From: Pestalotiopsis fici W106-1
Taxonomy: Eukaryota; Ascomycota; Sordariomycetes; Amphisphaeriales; Sporocadaceae
Direction: 5' to 3'
Assembly: GCF_000516985.1 (NCBI RefSeq)
Contig: NW_006917108.1
Coordinates: 26,673 to 81,788 of the forward strand
DNA length: 55,116 nt
The position numbers and the translations under genes are program-made. The notes beneath the pieces were generated by a model. The model was not told where the DNA came from and searched no databases. It was given only the letters and a program-made list of their open reading frames with translations. This document shows, piece by piece, positions 47,399-55,116 of the stretch (the first letter of the stretch is position 1; every line of letters starts with the position of its first letter).

Positions 47399-48622
47399 TA
47401 GGGTTGCAATTAAATTAATTGGTAATTAATTTAATTAAATTAGGAATAATTTAATCTAAAAATCCGGCTGAGTAAAATTTAATAATTTAGTTAAAGGCTT
47501 GAATAAAATTTATTGATTTAGTTAAGAGGTAAATTTAAACTAAATTAATTAAGTTAAGTTAATAATTTAGCTAATTTATTAATTTAAAGATTTATTTATT
47601 TTAATTGTTAATTAAATAAATAAAATAATTATAAAACGTAATAAAATATATAGAAAATTAATTAATAAAATGGTAATTTTAGTTTTATTTTATTATTTTT
47701 ATTTCTTTTTATTTTATAATTTTTTTTAAAATAATTTTTATTAAAGTTTTAAAAAATTTAATTATTATTAATAGGGTTGCAAAAAAGTGACTGCGTAGTG
47801 CATTGTAGTGTAGTTAAGTTAACTGCATGATTTTCGGATTGTAACTTAACTAACTGCAGTTAGTAAAAATCCGGACTGCAACTACAAAAGGTTAAGTTAA
47901 TTGTAAAATAACTGCTAATTGCATTTTGCAATTAAGTTAATTAACTATTAATTGTAATAATTAAATTATTATTATTTGATTAATTAAATTATTAATATTA
48001 TTTATTTTATAAACGTTTTATAAAGCCGTTTTTAAAAGATTTAAAGTAATAAAAAGCTTTTAAAAATATTAAAAATTCGATTTATTATTAATTATTTTAA
48101 TATTAATATATTATACTGCAGTAACTGCAAGTAACTGCGCAATTAACTTAAGTTATTAAAATTTAAACTTAAACTAACAAATGACTGTATATAGTTAGCA
48201 AAAGTCCGGACTGCAACTGCAAAAAGTTAAGTTAATTTAAATTTCACTAACTAACTGCAGATTGTATTTTTAACCCTAATTATTAAAAAGTAAATTTATA
48301 TTATTAATAAAAATCGTAAAATTATAAATTAAACCGGTATTTTATTAATAAATATTTTTATTATTTAATTACAGACTTAAGTAATTTTATTTATTTATTT
48401 ATTAATTAAAATTAATTATTTTTGAGTTATTAAGTTAATAACTAAACTCAGTTGAGTTAACTCAAACTTAATTGATTTAGTTAAGGGCTTGAGTAAAACT
48501 CAAGTGATTTAGTTAGTAGGCTGAGTAAAACTCAATGAGTTATTAAAATTTAAACTAAAACTCAACTCAATTGAGTTAACTCAAACTCAAACTCAAAACT
48601 CAACTCAATAATTTCAACCCTG
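47399..48622. mobile_element. Miniature hAT-like element, family B, split
   Basis: Starts TAGGGTTGCAATTAAATT, ends TTTCAACCCTG. Flanks GTTTTAGT and GTTCCAGT differ by two C/T changes. It is inserted in element E (47299) and contains the G element at 47772. Confidence 0.82.
47772..48278. mobile_element. Miniature hAT-like element, family G (507 bp)
   Basis: Starts TAGGGTTGCAAAAAAGTG, ends TTTTTAACCCTA. Exact 8-bp duplication ATTATTAA (47764-47771, 48279-48286). It is in opposite orientation to, and alignable with, the copy at 31145. It is the innermost layer of the nest in the hAT relic. Confidence 0.9.
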
Positions 48623-49903
48623 GTTCCAGTTACCGGTGTAAATAACTGGCCCAGTTCCAGTTAGTTTAAAAACTAACTTAAGTTCGTTACAGTTTTTATT
48701 TCACTAACTTAAGTTATTTACTAGTTAACTGGCAGTCAGTTTAATTTTATTAATTATAAATCGAATAAAAGACTTAAACATAAAATTTTAATATTAATTA
48801 AAAGAATGTAAATTAAATAATAAAACTGCGGTTCTATTTTTAATTTCTTTTTATTATTCGATTTTTTATTTGATAATAAGTTATTTTATATACCCAGTTA
48901 ACTGGTCCAGTTATTCCAGTTTAACTTAAGTTATTCTAGTTAAAGTTAATAAAATTAACTGCCTAGTTAGTTACAGTTAGTTAATTTAAAAACTTAAGTT
49001 AGTTCCAGTTATAAGGTAAGCTAACTGGGCCAGTTCCAGTTAGCAGTCGAACTAACTTAAGTTAACTGGAACTGGGCCCAGTTTAACTGCCAGTTAACTG
49101 TTTCACAACCCTGTTTATCGGATATTAACGGTTATTTTTAAGCTTAAAAAGCCGTTAACTTATATTTATCGAAATACGGAAAACAAAGAATTTATTAATA
49201 TATTTTGTAACGATGCGGACTGGTTTTTAATAACCGAATTAAAACGAATATTCGAAATATTCGTTAAAGCTTCCGTTAAATTATAAAGAGAAGTTTATAC
49301 GACTTTACCCCGTGGTTTTTTATATATTTATAAAATATATAAAGATTTAAAATCCGTTTATCGGGATTATAGAAATTAAATAAACCGACGACCGGAATTA
49401 GTAAATTTTATTTTATTTTTATTATTATTTTTTTAACGTTTTATTAATTATTTAATTAGGAACCTATTTTAACGGATTTATATAACGTAATTTAAGCCGG
49501 TGGAAATAAATTAAATAATTATTTCCCGCGTAAAATTGCGCTAAACTAGTTAAAAATATATAAACCGTTTATTTTAAGTGTAATTTTAAACCTACGGTTT
49601 AAAATTTTACATTTTTAAAAAAACGGATTATTATATTTTTATCTATCGGTTTATTAGGATATTTTACGAATTTTTCAACGGGAGTTTATTAAGTAAATTA
49701 TTTATTTTATTATTATTACTATTATTTATTATTTAATATTTAATAATTTATATTAATTTAATTAAAAGGGTAAAAAAAGAAAAAAGGGAGATTTTAATCC
49801 TTTCGAATTAAACGAAAATACCGATATATCGGATAAAAAGGACGATATTTTTCTTAATCGAATAAAAGTTCGTATCGAAAACGAATATAAAAAATATATC
49901 AAC

Positions 49904-50106
49904 CAGGGTTGGTATTAAGTTAACTGGCAGTTAACTCAAGTGAGTTAACTTAAACTCAATTGAGTTTAGTTATTAACTTAATTTAATTGAGTTAATAAAA
50001 GTGCTAACTCAAACTTAATTGATTTAGTTAGCACCCTAAATAAAACTCAACTCAATTAAGTTAACTAAACTCAAACTCAAAACTCAAACTAATTTTACCT
50101 ACCCTG
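49904..50106. mobile_element. Short miniature hAT-like element (203 bp)
   Basis: Starts CAGGGTTGGTATTAAG, ends TTTTACCTACCCTG. Flanks ATATCAAC and ATATTAAT (two C/T changes). It is an internally deleted member of family C. Confidence 0.85.
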
Positions 50107-50468
50107 ATATTAATAAAGGGATTAATATAATCCACGTAAGTTAATTATAATTTTATTTTTATTTTTATTTTATTAATTTATTAACTAATTTTTAATAGGA
50201 CGAACCATTAGTTTATTGGAAAAGTAACCAATTTAAATATCCGATTTTAGCTATTTTAGCCCGGCGTTATTTAGGAATACCGGCTACTTTAGCTGCTTTA
50301 GAAAGGGTATTTTCTATTTTAAGTTATATTATTTCTAAATTCAAAAATAATTTAAATCCGGAAACCGTTAAATTTTTAACTTTATTAAAAAGTTAGGGAA
50401 TAAAATCGGTAAAAGAATTAAATAATTTAATTAACGAAAAAAAGGTTTTAAAAAAGGAGGAAGATTAA

Positions 50469-50854
50469 TTATTTATTTCATTTTATTTCCTTTATTTTAT
50501 TTCCTTTACTTTATTTCTTTTATTTTACTTCCTTTATTTTATTTCCTCTTTAATTTTTTGTTTTTTTATTATTTTTTTATTATATAATTATATTTTTTTA
50601 AAAAAAATTAAATAAATTAAATAAAACCGGTTTTTAAAATATTTAAAATAAAATAAAATAACAGTGCAGTCTGTAGTTAGTTTGCAGTTAATTGCATAAC
50701 TAACTGCACTAATTTAAGTTAATTTAAATTAGTGAAATTCCGAACTTAAACTAATAAGTAACTGCATGTAGTTAGCAAAAATCCGGACTGCAATTACACT
50801 AACTTAAGTTAACTTAAACTGCACTAACTAACTGCAGACCGCATTTCCAACCCT
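50469..50854. repeat. CCTTTATTTTATTT run and truncated family G element
   Basis: A (TTTATTTTATTTCC)n stretch at 50475-50560 is followed by AT-rich sequence and, from about 50651, TGCAGTTA-type repeats ending TTTCCAACCCTG at 50854. No left end or duplication is identified for the G element. Confidence 0.65.
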
Positions 50855-52577
50855 GTTTATAATTATTTAGGATTAATTATATAAAGCTATATATTTTATT
50901 TATTAAAATCCTAATAAAATAACGTTTATTAAATTCGACGCTTTAAAAAACGAGGCTTTAGCGTTATAATTTTCTATTTTGCCAAGCTTTAAAATAATAA
51001 ATATTTATATATAAAAGATATTTAATTTATTTAATTTTTAAATAAAGCCTTTACGCTTTATAAATCGGGCTATAGCGCTATTAAGCTTAAAATTGCGTAT
51101 TTTATATAAATATACCGAATAAAACGCGTATAAATATAATTTTATAACATTTTAATTATTATTATAACCGATTATTAAGCTATTAAAGGCGTTATATAAT
51201 AAATAAATTTTAAATCCGTCGATATAATAAAAAATAATATACGGTTAATAATAATATCAATTTATTTTGCCTAATTCGATTTAAATATATAATATATTCC
51301 GGGTACGGTAAATTTAATACCGGATACGCTATTTAGGCCTTTAATAAAAAATAGCGATAAAAACCGTAAAACCCGCGGAAATATTATAAAATCGGAATTA
51401 AACGATATTATTAACGAATTCGGATATTACGCCGTTTTTTAATTAATTATTAACTTTGCTTTTAAAGCCCGTATTATTAAAAAATATTAATAAAATAAAA
51501 AATAAGCTAAGCTTATTAACGAAATACGCTAAATATAAGGCCGGCTTAATAAAATAAACGCCCGTAAGCAAAAGGCTATAAATAGAAAATAGCCTTTTAG
51601 GCCTAAAGCACTAAGCAAAATCGATTACCGCTATAAGCTCGATAACGGCTTAATATTTTATATATTACCTAATAAAAAAAAGCTATATATCCTTTTTAAT
51701 TACGTAAATAAACTATTAAAAATTATATATAACGATATTTATTATTTCGGACCTAAAAAATAGCTTAGGAATTATAAAGCTTTATAATTTACGGATTATA
51801 CCGGAAAATTTAAAAGTACGTCGATTATTATCCGTTTTATTTATGCAACCGTATAAATCGCGGATAAAAGCTTAGCTATTTTTAACCGATTAATATATTT
51901 AATTAGCTTTTTTATGTAATTGCCAGGGTTTGGAAATAGTTGACTAGCAGTTAAACTGGGCCCAGTTCCAGTTAACTTAAGTTAGTTCGACTGCTAACTG
52001 GAACTGGCCTAGTTAGCTTACCCTATAACTGGAATTAACTTAAGTTTTTAAATTAACTAACTATAACTAACTAGGCAATTCATTTTATTAACTTTAACTA
52101 GAATAATTTAAGTTAAACTGGAATAACTAGACCGATTAACTAGGTATATAAAGTAACTTATTTATAAATTAAAAATAAAATAATAAAAATAAAATAATAA
52201 TAATTAAAGTAATTTAATCTTTAAAAATCGTTCTTTTAAATAAAAGTAAAACTTTCTTTAATACATTTTTATTCGATTTTTAATTAATTAAATTAAAGTA
52301 ACTGGTAGTTAACTGGCAAATAACTTAAGTTAATAAAATAAAAACTATAACTAACTAAAGTTAATTTTTAAATTAACTAGAACTGGCCCAGTTATTTAAC
52401 CTGCTAACTTTAACTAACTTAAGTTAGCAAAATGCTAACTTTAACTGCCTAATTAGTTAATAACTGGAATTGGAACTGGAAACTTAAGTTATTTATTTGA
52501 ACCCTGGTAATTGCCTAAAATTTTATTATTATTTTGCCGGAAATATTATTTTTTAACTTTATATAATATATTTTAAA
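50855..52577 (+). pseudogene. Second gypsy pol fragment, inverted relative to the first
   Basis: Plus-strand sequence aligning with the reverse complement of about 36020-34890: RNase H end, spacer and integrase HHCC region (for example AAAACCCGCGGAAATATTAT near 51380). It continues at 52507-52577 after the element at 51924. It is RIP-mutated. No LTR is visible; the fragment is cut by element ends on both sides. Confidence 0.8.
51924..52506. mobile_element. Miniature hAT-like element, family E (583 bp)
   Basis: Starts CAGGGTTTGGAAATAGTTGA, ends TTTGAACCCTG. Exact 8-bp duplication GTAATTGC (51916-51923, 52507-52514). It has GGGCCCAGTTCCAGTTAACT units at the ends. It is the best full copy of family E, inserted in the gypsy fragment. 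Confidence 0.92.
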
Positions 52578-52817
52578 CAGGGTTGAAATTATTGAGTTGA
52601 GTTTTGAGTTTAAGTTTGAGTTAACTCAATTAAGTTAAGTTTTACTCAACCCCCTAACTAAATCATTAAGTTTAAGTTATTACTTTTAATAACTCATTAA
52701 GTTTTACTCAAGCCATTAACTAAATCAATTAAGTTTTACTCAGGCCCCTAACTAAATCAATTAAGTTTAAGTTAACTCAATTAAGTTAAGTTATTAACTC
52801 AATAACTCATATATAAA
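52578..52817. mobile_element. Truncated miniature element, family B
   Basis: Starts CAGGGTTGAAATTATTGAG like the copy at 29495 but stops at the element at 52818; no right end is found beyond it. Confidence 0.7.
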
Positions 52818-53407
52818 TAGGGTTGGTATAATTAGTTTTAGTTTTTAGTTTTAGTTTTTAGTTAACTAAACTACTTAGTTTTACTCAGGCTATTAACTAA
52901 ACTAACGTAGTTTTAATCAGGCTGCTAACTAAATCACTTTAGTTTTGGTTAATACATTAATTAAATTAATTTAGTTTTAGTTAGCACTCTAACTAAATCA
53001 ATTTATTTTAGTTAATTATTTAGTTAACTAAAGAAATTTTAAAAACGTTATAATTATTTAATAAAAATAAATAAAATAAAGACGACAACGTAACTAATTA
53101 AAGAAAGCTTTAATTTATTATATTTATTAATTATTTTAATTATAATTAATTAAATAAATAAGTTAAAAATAAAAATAAACCTTTAGTTATTTAGTTAACT
53201 AAAACTAAAAACTAAATCATTTAGTTTAGTTTAGTTTTAATCACCTTATTAACTAAATTCTTTAGTTTTAATCAGGCTGCTAACTAAATCAATTTAGTTT
53301 TAGTTAGCATTTTAAATAACTAAATTTAGTTAACTAAAAACTAAACTAAATATAGTTTTTAGTTAACTAACGTTAGTTAATTATTAATTAACTAAATACC
53401 AACCCTG
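52818..53407. mobile_element. Miniature hAT-like element, family A (590 bp)
   Basis: Starts TAGGGTTGGTATAATTAG, ends AAATACCAACCCTG. Flanks TATATAAA and CATATAAA (one C/T change). It is the only uninterrupted family A copy here; reversed, it aligns with both halves of the element at 29450. Confidence 0.9.
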
Positions 53408-53662
53408 CATATAAATAATTAAATTTTAAATTATTTTTATTAAAAATTAATAGAAATATAATTTTATTAAAAATTAATAAAAATATAATTTTATTTATTT
53501 AAATTTAATAATTGATTTATAGTTTTTATACTTATTATTTAAATTAAAGTTTGATTTATTAAAAGATATATTTAAATTTAAATTAAGCTTATTAAATAAT
53601 TAAATATTTTCATTTTCTAATTTATAAAAATTATAAAAGGGAATTAAGGAAACGAAAATTAT
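53408..53662. other. AT-rich filler
   Basis: A short direct repeat ATTAATAGAAATATAATTTT / ATTAATAAAAATATAATTTT occurs near 53450 and 53477. I see nothing else. Confidence 0.4.
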
Positions 53663-55023
53663 TTATATAAAAATAATTCTAATTTTTTTATTTAAATAAA
53701 TAATTTTATAATTATTTTATAATAAATTAAAGCTTAAACATATTTATTTAAAGGTTTATTTTATTTTTTATAAAGCTTATTAAATAAAGTAATATTTATA
53801 ATATTTTAAATATTTAAATTTTGAAAATCTAATTAGCGAAAATAAACCTTTTAATATTTTAATTTATAATATCTTTTTAACTAAAATAGTTATTATTATA
53901 ATCTCTTTTATATAAATTAACGTTAAAAGTAATAATAACACTCCGATAATATCCGAATTAATCCGAGCTTTATTAATAAAGTTATTAATTTATTTTATCT
54001 TTTTTAAAAAACTCCGATCGAAATCCGAGCTTAGTTTCCATTAGATTCCATTGCGGGGTAAGGTAACTGGGGTCTTATCTTTCGATCCGTACGATATCTT
54101 TTTAACGTCCCGATCAACAAATAAAACACCACCTATTAATCTAATATCTGGTTACAAGGTAAATTGACTAGGGTCTTAAACCCCTCGATCCCCGTGATAT
54201 CTTTTTAACGTCTAAATCAACGAATAAAATAATAACCGATAATCTTTTATCTTTTATCCTATCTTTTCGGTAATTTTACCATGCAATAATATTAAAATAA
54301 GTAATTTAAAATCCGGATAATGGATTTTACTTATCTTTTACCGTAAAATCCACCAATAATATTAATTTCTTTAATCTTAATTCCATAAAATCCGTTCTTT
54401 TAATTTAAAATCAACGTTATAGCCGATTATTAATTTAAAATCCAATTTAAGTCCGATTTTGAATTAGATTTTATTTAAATATTAAAAAAGTAGATTTCCC
54501 ATCCATAAAATAGTTTCTTTTTCACCATAAACCATCACCATAATGTTTAATACTTAATTGTACTACCATTATTTAATATACTATTATATTTACTCTTATA
54601 GTTTTATGGCTTTATGGTTTTATAGTTTTATAATTAGATAAGAGATCTTTTAAACCTTTTACAAAAATCTTTTATTTTATCTTTACCTTTTTATTTTATT
54701 TTTACCCTTTTATTTTATTTTTACTCTTTTATTTTATTTTTAAAATAAATTCTGATCCTTTTGACGAAGAAAAAAAACAACAAAGTTCTAATTATACAAA
54801 TTCACAAACGGAATCTCCGGCTTTATCCCTTATTTCTTCGAAACCTTCCTCTTCTTTAAAATCTTTAAAATACGCTGAAGATAAAGAAAACCAGCCCGAT
54901 TTTAAGCTTGAAGTACCGGAAAAAACCCAGATTTATATCTTTAAAAATGGGTTATTTACCCGTACTTTAAAGCAAGTGGATCCATCAAAAAAACGTCAAA
55001 TGGTATTAAATTGCACTTTGTAA
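53663..55023 (+). repeat. 1.36-kb dispersed repeat, copy 2
   Basis: Direct repeat of 42681-44040 with the same layout: two related units ending in ATATCTTTTTAACGT, T/A leader and small ORF. Confidence 0.85.
54745..55023 (+). pseudogene. Small unidentified protein, first exon with lost start (copy 3)
   Basis: Aligns with 43765-44040 residue by residue (NSDPFDEEKK; LKYAEDKEN; QIYIFKNGLFTRTL; DPSKKRQM). The start codon is ATA instead of ATG, a G-to-A change expected from RIP. No internal stop otherwise. The end reads CTTTGTAAGT, a splice-donor consensus overlapping the stop. Confidence 0.6.
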
Positions 55024-55027
55024 GTTT

Positions 55028-55116
55028 ATTAATTTTATTATTTTATTATTTTATTATTTTATTATTTTATTATTTTATTATTTTATTATTTTATTATTTT
55101 ATTATTTTATTATTTT
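55028..55116. repeat. (ATTTTATT)n microsatellite at the window end
   Basis: About ten perfect 8-bp units right after the small ORF; it runs off the window. Confidence 0.95.

Larger units (their letters stand above)
47299..49113. mobile_element. Miniature hAT-like element, family E, split by nested insertions
   Basis: Starts CAGGGTTGTAAAAATTAA, ends TTTCACAACCCTG. Exact duplication TTTATCGG (47291-47298, 49114-49121), inside the RWN region of the hAT relic. It contains the B element at 47399. Confidence 0.88.
45437..50468 (+). pseudogene. hAT-superfamily transposase relic, RIP-degraded and interrupted
   Basis: hAT transposases cut and paste DNA and leave 8-bp duplications. Pieces: 45437-45665, 46194-46313, 46966-47298, 49114-49903 and 50107-50468; the rest is later insertions. 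The piece at 47275 has the conserved RWN before the E3 insertion, continuing after it with KELKRIFEIFVKASVKL-like sequence (about 49235-49285). ILNLRFKILHF (about 49580-49610) is the region before the domain insertion. The last piece has the hATC dimerisation domain: EPLVYWKSNQFKYPILA then RYLGIPATLAALERVFS (50200-50330), and LNPETVKFL. LKSW is now LKS-stop (TGG to TAG). An intron survives at 50136-50198 (GTAAGT...TTAATAG). The 5' end and BED finger are not identifiable. Confidence 0.85.
27510..55116. other. RIP-mutated AT-rich repeat block
   Basis: From about 27510 to the window end the sequence is mostly A/T. CpA and TpG are rare, TpA is very common and CpG persists, as expected when RIP turns CpA into TpA on both strands of repeats. 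Retroelement and transposase motifs remain readable but are full of TAA/TAG at positions where CAA, CAG or TGG is expected. No intact host gene is present. Miniature elements inside it keep more CA/TG than their hosts. Confidence 0.9.

Overview
The window is nuclear DNA of a filamentous ascomycete (Pezizomycotina, probably Sordariomycetes; the lineage is inferred, not proven). The evidence is short introns with GTRNGT donors and CTAAC-like branch sites, fungal protein families in single copy, and a sharp split between a balanced-GC gene block (1-27.5 kb) and an extremely AT-rich block (27.5-55.1 kb). In the AT-rich block CpA and TpG are scarce, TpA is abundant and CpG survives, which is the footprint of repeat-induced point mutation (RIP).

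Gene block, left to right: a LAA1/HEATR5-type HEAT protein (-, 1468-7786); a TACO1/YebC mitochondrial translation factor (+, 9238-10460); the cytochrome c oxidase chaperone PET100 (-, 10942-11373); the GPI fourth-mannose transferase SMP3 (-, 12417-14210); the GPI ethanolamine-phosphate transferase LAS21/GPI7 (-, 15545-18610, eight exons); a fungal protein of unknown function (+, 19549-20829); the four-RRM ribosome-biogenesis protein NOP4 (-, 21214-23496); and the condensin HEAT subunit YCG1/CND3 (+, 24289-27497). I rebuilt exon-intron structures from splice signals and frame, and each sums to whole codons. Two neighbouring pairs share a pathway: TACO1 with PET100 (cytochrome c oxidase biogenesis) and SMP3 with LAS21 (GPI-anchor assembly).

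AT-rich block: no intact host gene. It contains a RIP-degraded Ty3/gypsy chromovirus with 149-bp LTRs on the minus strand (30843-41087), a second inverted fragment of the same pol (50855-52577), a RIP-degraded hAT transposase relic on the plus strand (about 45437-50468), a 1.36-kb direct repeat (42681-44040 and 53663-55023) that carries a small unidentified first exon, and a diverged third copy of that exon at 44262-44513. Two 100-N assembly gaps are present.

The most unusual feature is a set of hAT-like miniature elements (about 0.2-0.6 kb, ends CAGGGTTG...CAACCCTG, 8-bp target duplications). They are nested in each other up to six levels deep. Five families share the palindromic core AGTTAACT, repeated many times per element, and each family has its own flanking bases: TTG, TTT, CGT, TGC or CC. 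Thirteen insertions have recognisable 8-bp duplications, including pairs now more than 10 kb apart, so the order of insertion can be read directly.
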